NCBI GenBank assembly: GCA_023053575.1
Contig: JAKZAP010000007.1
Coordinates: 22,903,464 to 22,967,463 of the forward strand
Source of the DNA: Branchinecta lynchi
Lineage: Eukaryota > Arthropoda > Branchiopoda > Anostraca > Branchinectidae
DNA: 64,000 nucleotides
Direction of reading: 5' to 3'
Each line of letters opens with the position of its first letter. The stretch's first letter is position 1. The notes under the pieces are model-generated. The model did no database searches. It was not told where the DNA came from and saw only the letters and a list, made by a program, of their open reading frames with translations. Below are positions 1 through 9,980 of the stretch, piece after piece. The translations under genes were made by a program, and so were the position numbers.

Positions 1-489
1 AGAGACCTAATATGGTAGCGTAGGCCGGACGAGCGGAACTTCGGTTGCGGGATAATTCTACATCCCTAATGGATGGTATAGGACGGGATGAAGCGAGCAC
101 AACCAACTATATTGAATTGAATATAACTTACTCGAGACGAGAAACATTGATAAACCTACATAACCGACATTGATGACAAATGAGGATGCAAGATTGAGTC
201 TAGCGCCTTTGTGATGGATAACCATAACGTAGGGAATCTTGGAATTGGAACGATGGATTAGGGAACTTGTGTTTCTTGATCCAAACAGCCAATCAGGTAG
301 TTTTCCGGTTTTCGCCAGGCCCCTTAAACATGTTGCTATTCATCATTAACCAGTCACTTGAAAATCTCAAAAAACGATACCGTATTGGTGTTATTTGACA
401 AATCATGCCAAAACGGCTAATCAGCTGAGAAAAGCAAGTTTGGATCTGGATCACCATGCAAGTATACCCCCTAAATCTCATCTCTAATC

Positions 490-1165
490 GAGCTTTAGTC
501 GGTAATGAACTTCAGATAAAACTTTTCTTTTAACAATTTTTCCGGTTTTGGCCGTATTCCAGGCAAACTATTTGTCCGGCGAGAAAATAATTTTCATTTA
601 TGGATTTAGCATGTCTCCTTACCCACACGCCGAACCTCTTACCAACTTCAGATAAAATTTTCACTTTTAGCTATTTTCTAGTTGTGGACGGATTCCGGGC
701 GAACTGTATGTCCGGGAAGAAAATGACATTCATATACGGATTCAGCATGTCTCCTTGCCCCTAATCCTAACATCTAATGAACTTGAGATAAAACTATTCT
801 TTTTACCAGTTCTTCGGTTTTGGCTGGATTCCGGGCGAACTATTTGTCCGGAGAAATAATTTTCTGATACGGATTCTGCATCTCTCCTTAACCCTAAATC
901 GACTGTCTTAGTAGCTTTTAAAAGTATTTATTCGCCCCTTAATTTGAACCCCCTCCCCCACCCCTAAATATAGGGCTACGGAGCCCATCTACGAACTTGA
1001 CCTGACCTTTGACCCAGAGAATCCTCAGACAGTTTGAACAAAATATCTCATTCCCCTCGGGAGTAGTCGTGCTTACGGACGGGCGAACTTTTACGAAGTC
1101 ATTGGTAGCCTATCCCTCACTTACGTTTTGGGATCCCAGAAATTGATTGCTTGGATTATACGGAA
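490..1165 (+). repeat. ~137-bp tandem repeat composite element (copy 1, head missing)
   Basis: Three units begin near 509, 645 and 781, each with an acttcagataaaac-like start, the core ttttccggttttggccg, and a cagcatgtctccttaccc end. The constant tail follows (cccctcccccacccctaaatat, then a tgacctttgacccagagaatc segment), ending near a gggatcccagaaa motif. The same layout recurs at seven other places in the window. No protein is encoded. Confidence 0.7.
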
Positions 1166-1222
1166 TGGATTTTGAATACGCCCAACTTACGCAAGTAACT
1201 CATAGGGATGTTTTTCTTTCAG

Positions 1223-1358
1223 TATAAAAAGGAAGCTTCGGAACAAGAATGGAAAAGACCTGTTTGGCATGAAGAACGATGATTTCGTGAAGCTGATAGG
1301 AAAAGACGAAGGACACCGATTGGAGTCTTACATCAAAATCCAGAAAAGCATAACAGAT
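1223..1358 (+). CDS. EPS8-like: Gene 1 exon A: second half of SAM domain
   Basis: A clear polypyrimidine acceptor (tttttctttcag) precedes the exon. It opens with one base of a split codon and then 45 codons. The peptide contains KNGKDLFGMKNDDFVKLIG and ends ESYIKIQKSITD. This matches the EPS8 SAM region around the vertebrate LNGAQLFSLNKDEL and ITVQKA segments, so the family call is firm. The incoming phase is exactly what exon 11 of gene 2 (62713-62875) would need. The donor (ACAGAT|GTAATT) is weak; read-through would instead add 17 codons and stop at 1,412. I prefer splicing because the next exon starts in phase 0 with EPS8-like sequence. Confidence 0.75.
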
Positions 1359-1802
1359 GTAATTATTTCTTCATTTAAAGTTTCGTCCACCAAGGTATCG
1401 TCAAAATGACACAGTTGCACATTCAGTTCCTTCAGGTTGTGAATTGAAGAGTCGCTAACCCCTTTTGCTCAACTCTGACCACCCGGTTTCGTTGCTCTAA
1501 GCTGCAACACCGCGATTGTCATATTCCCTCAGATTGTCAAATCCCTCGTATAGAGGGCCTGCAATGAAACATCGCTTAAAAATTAGTAATCTTAATGAGT
1601 AGAACACATCATCCAGTTGTTATGTATCTGGTATATAATATTTTGAACGTCGTCTTTCAGTTTTTTTTTTTCGGAATTAGTTTCTATTTAATATTTGAAA
1701 GTTCAGTGCCTGAAATCTTGTCAGGTCTTGACCCTGGACCCTAACAGTGTCGGTTCATATAAAGCAATACCCGGAGGTTAAATTTGCGTTGAGAAGGACC
1801 AT

Positions 1803-2120
1803 GGTATTGGAAGGTATTCGATATCGAAAACGACATATCGGACCAAATATCGATATTGAAATGTAAATATCGAAAACGATATTTATTCATTTATAATTAT
1901 CGTAAATAATCCAGCATAAGTTACATTTATATGTCCTAAATTGGAGCAATCTATTCTTCACTATTCAGTTTCTATTCGTTCGAAGTTTGAGTTCATGCAA
2001 GGTGCTTTCTTACGACAATTTTCCTCTTAAATTTTCGCCAAACGAGACGTAAAACATGGTATCGAAATATCGTATCGATTATCGAATATCGAAAGTGAAA
2101 ATTTCGATATATCGAAAAAT
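1803..2120. repeat. ATCGAT-rich palindromic element, degraded
   Basis: Dense atcgatat, atatcgaaaa and tatcgattatcg words. The region is related to 46885-47232, which ends in ccaacacta, a motif found at the ends of many hAT-like nonautonomous elements. Ends and target duplication could not be fixed here. Confidence 0.4.
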
Positions 2121-2849
2121 CCAGATACCTCCCAAAACTAAAGGACAATTTGTGCCACTTGAAAATGAGAAATGTACTGAATCTGCTCTTTTGGATTTGG
2201 TACCTGATAGAACTTTAAAAAAAAGTACAATAGGGGCAGATCATAAGAGAATAAGAAAAGTTGGCAACGAAATAGAGTTTAACATGAATGTGTATAATGG
2301 GCCCAAAATTTCGACATTCAACAATTAAATAGATTTACCGTTGAAAGCGGTCTCTGAAGAGTCTACCGAGGATGATCTAGATTCCAGAAATAATTTTGGA
2401 AATCACGATTAATAAAGTCTACAGTTCCTTATTTGCAATCAACATGTATATTAGAGGGTTTCCTCTTTATTCTTACATGAGAAATGTGATATCGTCAATG
2501 TCCTTTAATCCTGGCCGAAGGCCATGCAATAGCAAAATCATTGTACTACTTTCCTTATCGGCGGCTAGTCAGCATAAAGCAAATATAAAATCTGATACAG
2601 TCCAGTTTGCCTATTTTCCTTTCAAAGTTGTTTTCGTGCTTTTGCTTTGGAACCGAAGCCGCGTTTTATTGGATGAAGTTTCGTTGGAGTTTCACTCCTG
2701 TTTTCTTAGTTCGTCCTAATGTTTTTCCTGGTAATTTCGGAACTAAAACAATGTAAGTCAAACTACAATGCAACTACACCGAAACTACAGCCAAAAAAAA
2801 AAAAGGAGAAATAATCAAACAGAATTACCGTCTTTTGTATGCAGTGACT

Positions 2850-3222
2850 ATGGATAACCCCACAAAACTGAGCGGAGCTAGAGGCCTTTGCTCTAGCTTT
2901 GAGCTGATGTTGATACCCGTTTACTCTACTTCCGTCTTCGCCGTTGCTCATCGCAGAGAAAAAAGGGGAGGAGGCGCCCTGACCCGCTCTGGAGTGCGTC
3001 CAGAGAACCAATCGGCTTTGACTTCTACTTTTCCTATACGTGGCTTCACAGTGATATAGCTATTTGTAGAGGTAACGAAACGTGCTGTGCCGCGAAGCTA
3101 ATGACTTCCGCTCGTTCTACTGACCTCCCGTGCCCCTCGCGGGGCACGGGGAAATATTCGATTCCGCATTGTCATGTTACAGAAATAGGGAGCCGGAGGT
3201 TCTATCTGATTATTTGTTCTTG
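2850..3222. repeat. MITE remnant, ACAAATAATCAGATAG family
   Basis: The right end is ggaggttctatctgattatttgttct, the inverted form of the end at 22266 and 17350. The interior shares the ctctagctttgagctgatg ... cgtctt segment and gaccaatcgg motifs with those copies. The left end is lost. Confidence 0.5.
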
Positions 3223-3662
3223 AAAAAAAAACGCAGCTCAAATCTCATCTTCCCATTGAGAGTTTTCTCAATTAAGCCCTGCCCCTTGTGTCGTTTGTGA
3301 TTGGTTCAGTCGGAGGTAAGGACTGTTCAAGCCAATCGGAGACAGTGATTGCTGGCGATTGTAGTCAAGACTGCCCAATAGGAAGTGTGCTTGCATCAGG
3401 CTTGACCTCTATTGATCTTCCGGGGAATTTTAACTGGAATGCAGCAACTATATGCGTTTTGCATTGTCAAATATACTTATATGCACGTGGTGGAAAAATG
3501 GAACCATAGTCTCTTAACTGGAACTTTAATCATAATTGACTATGATTTTAATGTTACTTAGCAGAAGACACTAGAGCAAGATATCTGATGTAAAAACACC
3601 AACATTATACATTATACACCAACCTATTTTATTCGCCATATTCTGAAATAATATCTTTTTAG

Positions 3663-4044
3663 TACAAAACCATACGTTCCAACGAGCTGAAACTTGCTCT
3701 CGCTCGCGCCCGCACCAGAGCTGGCGTTTCACGCTCCCCCTCCCCCAGCCGCACAAAGAAACCTACTCTCCCACTGCCAAAGAAGCTATACGACTACGAC
3801 TCCGGCTCCGGAAGATCAAGCCCAATGGCCAATGGCACACGAGACGCGTCCGAGTCTCCTCCCCCAGTTCACAAGACTTCAAGTAGGAGGAGAGAGAAAT
3901 CGGAGTCTCCACCCCCGCCGCGCAAGTCGGCCAGTAGCAAACGAGAGAACCAGGCCCCGCCCCTACCTCCACCTAATTGGAACAAGGGGAGAGAGCCGTC
4001 AGAGTCTCCGCCGCCCGGAAGGAAGTCGCCGGTTAAGAAAAATG
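3663..4044 (+). CDS. EPS8-like: Gene 1 exon B: post-SAM helix and start of SR-like tail
   Basis: Acceptor atctttttag, phase 0, 127 codons plus one base, donor AATG|GTAAGA. It begins YKTIRSNELKLALARARTR, which resembles the SSELQEIMRRRQEK segment just after SAM in vertebrate EPS8. It then turns into a disordered basic Ser/Pro region: RSPSPSR, a KLYDYDSGSGRSSP patch, and three SESPP motifs set among Lys/Arg clusters. I know of no such tail in EPS8 proteins. Function is not visible from sequence; SP and RSP sites suggest proline-directed phosphorylation, and the basic clusters could bind nucleic acid or act in nuclear import (inference). Confidence 0.68.
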
Positions 4045-4284
4045 GTAAGAATAAAGAAACCGATTAATCATTTAGGCAAGTTAAGGGGCTTATGATTTTA
4101 TAGCTAGTTCATTGTCACAATATTCTACATACACTAGGAACCATTATTTGCCCCTTGCTAAATTCACTACCCGAATAAACTTCAAACATCTGTTCATCGG
4201 ACCTGAAGCTACGCAGTCATTTAAAAATCTATCACCAATTTTGGGGTACGATATGCTATATATATTGCTGAATATCCATCGTCA

Positions 4285-4917
4285 TTCAGGCACTGTAAAT
4301 CCGTTAAATTGCTTGGGGTAATACTCGATGACGATCTGAAATGGAATTCTCATGTCGACAATATTCTCCTTAAACCAACTTTTTAATTAAATCCCTCTCC
4401 ACCCTTAAATCTTTCGGTTTGGATACTAAATGCCTCCTCAGTTATTTTAAAACTTATATCAGTCCTGATTTAGAATATGCTTTATCGGTTTTGCATACTT
4501 CTCTTTCTTCAGAGCTCTTTGATCGCCTGGAAAATGTCCAAAAGAGAGCAGTGAGAATCATTCTAGGTGATCATAATATTTCGTATGAAGAGGCTCTCAT
4601 TAAACTTGACGTTCCTAAATTAACTGAACGCAGAAATACTCTTTCAAATAAATTCGGAGTTAAGATAGTATGTTGTCCTCAGATGAACCACTATCCCCCC
4701 CCCCTCCCCTCCCGTCTTCCGTGCGTCGGTCCGAGAGAAATACTGGCAATCAGTTTTCTCCATATCCTGCTATTTCTTCTGAGCTATTTTTGATCATTTA
4801 TTTCTGGTCATATCTTGTAAGTCTATTAGTTAATTTGTTTATTGTCTGTGTATTTCGTAAATTTGTATTCCACTTTTAGCTATTTGAATTAAACTTGATT
4901 GATTGATTGATTGATAT
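4285..4917 (+). mobile_element. Non-LTR retrotransposon (LINE), 5'-truncated 3' end
   Basis: Broken frames encode the C-terminal part of a LINE reverse transcriptase: VKLLGVILDDDLKWNSHVD, then in another frame SPDLEYALSVLHTSLSSEL and LENVQKRAVRIILGD, then LDVPKLTERRNTLSNKFG. These are the familiar end-of-thumb motifs of CR1/Jockey-type elements. Frameshifts and stops show it is dead. The 3' UTR has ccgtcttccgtgcgtcggtccgag, shared with 26085-26345, and ends in a (GATT)n tail. Confidence 0.85.
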
Positions 4918-5099
4918 ATCCTAACAAGAACGGAATGCCTAAGCGTTAGAAGTACACTGCTTAGATGCGAAGGAAAACTGTAGATGATCAGATTTGATCA
5001 TGAAATGAAAGAAAAGACGAGTTCCGGCTACCCCCCCCCCCCTCCCGTCAAAAAACTTGTACCAAAGCAGCCTACTGTGTCAGTATTTCCCTGTCGTGC

Positions 5100-5527
5100 C
5101 AAGGATTTTCTGGATTCTTAAAGATTTATTTATTTAACTTCGACTACGGCTTCTAGAGCCATTACACATACAACACATGAAAACAACAACAAAATACATT
5201 TAAGATTGCAAGCCTTCTACGCAACACGCGTAAAGTTCGCGGTTCCAGACTAACCACACAGGCAACGTCAGTCTCATATGGGGACTCGAAAGAACTACGA
5301 GCATGGGGTTTCGAGAGCGAAGAATTCGGGTCTATATTTGCATCCATGGTGGTTTGGTCCGCGTGGGGTTTCCGGGGGGGGGGGATGCTACCAGAGGGTG
5401 GGGGGTCGCCGGGGGGTTTTGCTAGGGTTATTTTCGTATAGGGCCGCCTAAAGGTGTCTTTTCCGTCAGTAACGTTGGTCGGCCCGACCAACTTTTTACT
5501 TTTGCGAGAGTCTTTTGTATTGACCAA
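5100..5527 (-). mobile_element. Internally deleted LINE: ORF start joined to 3' tail
   Basis: Read on the - strand, a 121-codon frame starts MVNTKDSRKSKKLVGP, is Pro-rich, and reaches LRVLRRRLAILNV. The last part resembles the start of a LINE endonuclease domain. It then passes directly into a 3' end with a small ggctctagaagcc hairpin and an (AAAT)n tail. The central EN and RT region is absent. Confidence 0.4.
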
Positions 5528-5632
5528 CTATTGAAGGGACTTCCGCGGGCTCAGGTACCTGTTCAAGGGGGGGGATTTGGGTGAAGGAAGCGCATGGGTT
5601 CCTCTCACTACAATACTATCCCTCTTTTATAG

Positions 5633-6055
5633 GTAGAAGTAGGCCCGACCGCTCCCTTTCCCCATCGCCTGACAGAAACCATCGGCGCGACAGACGGGAC
5701 CGCTCTGTATCCCCGCCAGCTGTAAAGCAACAGCCGCGACAGAAGGGGCGTGAACCGAGCGAATCCCCTCCCCGCGCAAGGAGGCAGTCACCCAAAAAGA
5801 ACGCGAAGGCTCCGCTCACTGCTCAGCCGAGTCAGAGGCGACGCGAGCCAAGTGAATCCCCGCCCCGAGCAAGGAGGCAGTCGCCCAAAAGGAGCGCGAA
5901 GGCTGTGCGCAAACCAAGCGAATCCCCGCCCCGCGCAAGGAAACAGTCACCCAAAAAGAGCGCAAAGGCTCAGACGAGCAAGAACATGAATGGCGCAGCT
6001 CCAAAGAAGAAAGAGGAGCCTAGAAGACCACCCCCGGCTTTCTTTGATGATCCCG
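5633..6055 (+). CDS. EPS8-like: Gene 1 exon C: SESPP repeat tail
   Basis: Acceptor ccctcttttatag completes the split Gly codon from exon B; 140 codons follow and the exon ends in phase 1 before GTAAGC. It starts RSRPDRSLSPSPDRNHRRDR, a typical SR-type stretch. Three copies of a repeat follow, for example EPSESPPRARRQSPKK plus NAKA or SAKA, spaced about 22-28 residues. The exon ends in a KKKEEPRRPPPAFFDD segment. Because the same GREPSESPP motif closes exon B, the repeat array spans the intron. Codon third positions differ between the copies while residues are kept, which argues for a selected protein rather than a recent minisatellite. Confidence 0.7.
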
Positions 6056-6097
6056 GTAAGCCTTGAAGTATTGGTAGATGCGTTTTTGACTGTTACA

Positions 6098-6383
6098 GAG
6101 CGTGTTCCACCCTACTTACCAAAGTTACTACGCATGACGTCGTGAATTCTGGCTTTTTACCGTCAAGGCTGGAACGAGTTTTCTATTTTCTAGCAGAATA
6201 TCATGCCACGGGTGAATCCGACTAATCACGTTACAGAGATGCGTAGTTACTCCGCTTCCGAGCATAGTAAGCACTACTACTATTAGTTACTGTTTCGACA
6301 AGACTGGAACGGTCAGCATAGTAACTTTTTACGAACGAAAATAGTAACTAATAGTTACTATTGTTAGAAGGGTGGACACGCTC
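6098..6383. mobile_element. MITE family F1, copy 1 (3-bp target duplication ACA)
   Basis: Terminal inverted repeats GAGCGTGTTCCACC / GGTGGACACGCTC, flanked by ACA on both sides (6095-6097 and 6384-6386). The interior is rich in TAGTTACTA words and contains a cgtgaattctggcttttt motif. Other copies lie at 27514-27808 and 29806-30110. No coding capacity. Confidence 0.85.
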
Positions 6384-7044
6384 ACAGTCTGTAGCTAATA
6401 TCTGAAAAAGTCGCTTTCGCGGTCTATAACTCTGTAACTGAAAATGTTGTTTTCGCCATCTATTTGCTATACTCAATCGGTGCCCTGTAGCTGCTACACA
6501 GTTATCGAGCCTTCAGCTTTGACTCATCGTGAAGACAACAAGCAAGCAGTCATTTAACTTTTAAAGAAGTATTGGAAATAGAAAAAAACAGCTTTTTTCT
6601 CTTGCTTAGATTTAAGTGAGAGATCTTATAGGTTTTCGTTGACTATATCCTATAGGATGAGAATCTGCTATTTTTCACTCCAGGTATGTAGTAGCAGGTA
6701 AAGTAGCTAGAGAAAATGACATAAAGAGTTACAGAGATGTTTGCCAGCTATGGAGTGAAACAACAGTTCAAAGACGCACCTATTGAAAGGACCTGTCGCA
6801 CCTAGGTTTCTAAATCAGTCTACTCTACATCCCTAAAAGTTCCGTCTATTCTCGTTTCGTGCTCGTTTCCGGAGAAGAATGTGTCGAAATTATTTGTACG
6901 GAGATGTATGATGAAGTCGCTCGATGCAAGTACATGTCACAATACTACTGGATACGATCACCGCAGTCTGAAGCAAAATTATTCTATGGAAGCATTCCGT
7001 GATCCTCCATATCTCCTATACCTCTCTGCAGACATACCTTTGTA
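6384..7044. other. Gene 1 intron C-D remainder
   Basis: No repeat, RNA or coding signal was recognised here. It is AT-rich intronic sequence. Confidence 0.5.
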
Positions 7045-7207
7045 CTCTTGATGACTAACTCTCCTTGTCGATGCAAAACCGCCGTGTACCTAGCCGAAGA
7101 GCCGGAAGCGGCACAACAGTTGTCCCCAGCGATCGCCATGATTGACTGACACAGGATTTGAGTTGTTGTGTTTGAGTCGTCAGTAAGACTTACTCATATA
7201 GAGTATT
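7045..7207 (-). mobile_element. LINE fragment, zinc-knuckle family (degraded)
   Basis: Similar to 24010-24212, 25424-25754, 28455-28695 and 52590-52745. Shared words include gatgactaactctccttg, cagcgatcgcc and tgattgactgacacaggattt. It is short and non-coding. Confidence 0.5.
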
Positions 7208-7277
7208 GTGTGGCCTTTCGGAAAAAAAACGAACATTTATTATTATTTGCTTCATACAACTTGAACTTGTTTTCCAG

Positions 7278-7360
7278 ATAGCGACGATGAACCACCAGCA
7301 CCTGGCACACTTCGTGAACAAATCCTGAAGCAGCGAAAAAGACTTAGCACTGTTAAGTAG
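7278..7360 (+). CDS. EPS8-like: Gene 1 exon D: terminal coding exon with stop
   Basis: Acceptor ttgttttccag. The first two bases complete an Asp codon with the last base of exon C, then 26 codons run to TAG at 7358-7360. The peptide is acidic then basic: SDDEPPAPGTLREQILKQRKRLSTVK. The LREQILKQRKR part looks like a short amphipathic helix. The last 14 codons and the following 3' sequence are repeated in tandem downstream (see 7318-7742). Confidence 0.68.
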
Positions 7361-7742
7361 CCCTTGGCAGTATAGAGAAATTGCAGCCTATCTAACGAAA
7401 ATGGAAAAGGGTAGAAAAGGAGTAATATAATATTGCGAGATATAAGACTTCCGATTTGAGACTTTGGGACAAATCCTGAAGCAGCGGAAATAACTTAATA
7501 CTGTTAAGTAGCCCTTTAGAGAGATTGCAGCCTATCCGACGAAAGTGGAAAAGGGTAGAAAAAGAGTAATTTAACATTGCGAGGTATAAGACTTCCAAAT
7601 TTGAGACAAATACTGAAGCAGCGGAAAAGACTTAATATTGTTAAGTAGCCCTTTAGAGAGATTGTAGCCTATCCGACGAAAATGTAAAAGGGTAGAAAAA
7701 GAGTAATTTAACATTGCGAGGTATTTAAGACTTTCGAATTTG
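7318..7742 (+). repeat. Tandem triplication of gene 1 stop-codon end and 3' UTR
   Basis: Three adjacent units begin acaaatcctgaagcagcg near 7318, 7469 and 7605, with periods of about 151 and 136. Each carries a gttaagtagccctt stop region and ends near taagacttccgatttgagac. Unit 1 overlaps the real terminal exon. Units 2 and 3 lie downstream of the stop and carry point changes, so they are untranslated unless alternative splicing reaches them. Confidence 0.8.
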
Positions 7743-7839
7743 AGACTGATTTGTCTATGTTTAATAACTATTCTGAGCCTGTAAATGATAGCATAGTTAA
7801 ATTCGATACATGTAACGATGCACATTCGATACATAAGAA

Positions 7840-7984
7840 GCTTTTTTTTCTTTTTTTTTTTTTTTTTTTAGTTTAACACTTTTTATTCTACAAACCAACT
7901 TTTACACAACCACTGCATGTTCGAATTGTTTTTCTCCACAGTGCTTGTAAAATTAATAAAACTTGAACTTGAACTTGAACTACA
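7840..7984 (+). promoter_or_regulatory. Poly-T, AATAAA and (ACTTGA)n: polyA signal or retroelement tail
   Basis: A T-rich run at about 7843-7869 is followed by AATAAA at 7955-7960 and four copies of ACTTGA. The AATAAA is the first I see after the gene 1 stop and could serve as its polyadenylation signal. The repeated ACTTGA tail is typical of a LINE or SINE 3' end, so a retroelement may have supplied the signal. Confidence 0.4.
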
Positions 7985-8104
7985 TGCTAAACTACATGAA
8001 CACACCTTTTGTCCTCCTAACATCCTTTAGACATGTAGCTGATACTTCTGAATGCAGGAAAGCCCGAATGGGCCTGTGGGGGCAGTCAAAAAAGATTATA
8101 AGGA

Positions 8105-8414
8105 TTAAATCTTGTATATCTGTAAGATTGTTCTTGGGCAAAATTATTCTACATTCGAAGATAGCATCAACAAACTTTGCACTTCGGCGTGCCGTAGACA
8201 CAAGCTTACCAGTGATTTCGGACTGAAATGTACATCTTCAGATAACCATAGATCTATCATACCAGATCGCAATGCTACTCAGCCCAGCACTAGGCTAAAA
8301 ACTGAAAAAAGAAATCGGTTTCAAATTACCCGCCCCCTAATTCATTCGTCCGGCCGATATTTGTCATCATCCGTTCCTTATTTTATTTCCCTCATAACGT
8401 TATCTCCCATTTAA
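8105..8414 (+). mobile_element. LINE 3' coding end
   Basis: A 100-codon frame gives the last part of a LINE ORF2: ILGQNY-like start, INKLCTSACRRHKLTSDFG, then SSSVPYFISLIT near the end. This follows the usual order (ILG..Y..., L...RR..L...F, then S.VPY...LLN). It is truncated at the 5' side. Confidence 0.75.
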
Positions 8415-8463
8415 CTCTTTGTGTATGACTTCTGTTATATTAAGTAGGCATTATTATCGTAAT

Positions 8464-8765
8464 CCCGATGAAAAATTTGTAGCCTGCGTAGTAGTATGGT
8501 AGTAGTACGAAAACGTTGCATGTAGTACTATGTAATAGCAAAGAATACTATCATTATGTGCCTCAGACTGGTCCAATCTTATGTAGTAGTATCCAGTAGC
8601 ATCCTGTCTTGCCATAGTAGCATCCAGTCTTGCTAATAGTAGCATATAGTAGTATGCAGTAACACGGTAGCCTTGAAGTAGAAGCATGTAGTAGCATCGT
8701 TAGTACTGCATGCAACTGTTTCGTACTACTTCATAGTACTATTTTGAGATAAATTCTTCATCGGG
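8464..8765. mobile_element. MITE, CCCGATGAA family, copy 1
   Basis: Ends CCCGATGAAAAAT / ATTCTTCATCGGG, flanked by AT on both sides. The interior is a series of gtagtagtat, catccag and tagtagcat words. A second copy is at 60503-60797 with very similar interior. Confidence 0.7.
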
Positions 8766-8769
8766 ATCA

Positions 8770-8905
8770 CAAATGGGAGCTTGAAGGCTTCAAACTTTCA
8801 GTACAAAACAGTTCGTGCTTCCCATTGGTTGGGTTTCAAAAAACGCGTCATAACCGACCAATAGGATTCGAGACTTCCAGACTTTGAAGCCTTCAAACTC
8901 TCATT
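8770..8905. repeat. Imperfect inverted repeat
   Basis: gagcttgaaggcttcaaac near the left end pairs with gaagccttcaaactctc near the right end, around an interior with cccattggttggg and ccgaccaatagg. Possibly another short MITE. Confidence 0.4.
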
Positions 8906-9682
8906 ATAAAGAAAACTCTTTTGCAAAAGTTTGATTATACCAACAAAAAGAAGCCGATTAACGTTTCCAGCAATTCACTGGCTCGGAGTGGTTACCAAAG
9001 GCCGATAATTTGGTCTCGAAGTCGAAAGTCCTATACTGCTATTGTTATTTTTTTGGTTATGGTCCCTGTGATGGTGGTGTAGCAATATCTGTTGTCGTCG
9101 GGTAGGGTGCAATCTCTCTATATACTGTAAAGGTAGGTTATGTTTGTTTAAACAAAATATTTTACTACCTTGGTTTCGTTTCTTGCTTGTAAGACAGTCA
9201 AATGGGAAAGGAAGAATAACAAGCTGGATATCAACTATAACATCCAACTGTTTCAGAGTTTTCTGGCACAAATATTGCAAATGTAAGCTTTCGATTTACT
9301 GTTGAGTTTTAAAAAAGCTCCTCTTTCCACTGACGTATGCTGTTTAGTTTGAATGCCATCTACTGGGTGAAACCACGCATCGCTTAGCAATAGGATGAAA
9401 AATTTGAAAGAAGAAACAAATTTCAGCTAACATGATAAACTGGTTGTGAAATAAATTTGTTGGCAAGTATTTTGCTCCAAAACTTCCCTGTTAGGTGGTG
9501 CTCAAATAGTATAGCTTACCGCTACTATAGTACTGCTTTGTACAAGTGTATAATCTGGAGTTGTTGTTATAATATAGTTGTTATAATCTGGTTAGTTGTT
9601 GATATGCAGTTCTGCTTGATAATAGTTGAGTTTTGTATTTGAATTCTCACCTCTAATTTCTCGCTTCTCAATTCTCCTAAAT
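8906..9682. other. Intergenic stretch without recognised features
   Basis: Frames of up to about 100 codons here have no recognisable motif, splice logic or homologue in the window. I see no gene. Confidence 0.4.
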
Positions 9683-9980
9683 AACTGTTTTTGCTCTTAT
9701 CGCTTCTACATTCCGCTTCGACAAAAAGACTAATTTAGCCACCCGTTAAAACCTATCATCCGGGTTGAACATCCGTCATTTGCTGACCAATCAGGAGAGG
9801 AGAATCGAGAGTTGATTATCGAAGCCACTTCTCGATCCTGCAGAATCGAGAAGCCCTCCACGCATTTTGACAAAAAACTCAACAAAAGGAGAACTGGCTT
9901 CATCTCAGTAGTCGTAAAACACGAAGTATAGGAGAATTGAGAGGACAATCGCGAGGAGAAATGAGATAAGAAACGCAACT
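9683..9980. mobile_element. MITE family F4, copy 1 (TSD AAT)
   Basis: The right end CGCAACT is well kept; the left end AACTGTTTTTGC is diverged. AAT flanks both sides. The interior has gagaatcgagaa words shared with 43287-43541. Confidence 0.6.

Larger units (their letters stand above)
1359..3662. other. Gene 1 intron A-B: mostly unassigned
   Basis: The part 1359-1800 shows nothing I recognise. The ATCGAT-rich element at about 1803-2120 is listed separately. An open frame at about 2190-2328 (LDLVPDRTLKKSTIGADHK) and another at 2396-2719 have no recognisable motif, and I do not call them genes. A MITE remnant fills about 2850-3222. The stretch 3223-3662 is plain intron. Confidence 0.5.
4045..5632. 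other. Gene 1 intron B-C: two LINE remnants
   Basis: Contains a + strand LINE 3' end (4285-4917) and a - strand LINE piece (5100-5527). A 12-base C run starts at 5031. The remaining short stretches, including 4918-5030, show nothing further. Confidence 0.5.
1223..7360 (+). other. EPS8-like: Gene 1: 3' part of an EPS8-like gene (four exons)
   Basis: Gene model made by joining exons 1223-1358, 3663-4044, 5633-6055 and 7278-7360. Junction phases agree at every join (0, then 1, then 1) and the frame is open for 340 codons to a TAG. The first exon encodes the second half of an EPS8 SAM domain; the next begins with a helix resembling the residues after SAM in vertebrate EPS8; the rest is a basic, Ser/Pro-rich tail. 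The 5' part lies left of the window. The gene sits about 7.3 kb upstream of a second EPS8 gene in the same orientation, so a tandem pair is the simplest reading. An assembly error that moved the 3' end of one gene is the main alternative. Confidence 0.7.

Noticed and set aside
2056..2719. Two frames of 90 and 107 codons
   Set aside because: No recognised domain; the first begins inside an ATCGAT-rich repeat and neither has exon-like borders in phase with gene 1.
5162..5527. 121-codon - strand frame as a host gene
   Set aside because: It ends in a LINE-like endonuclease start and joins a LINE 3' tail.
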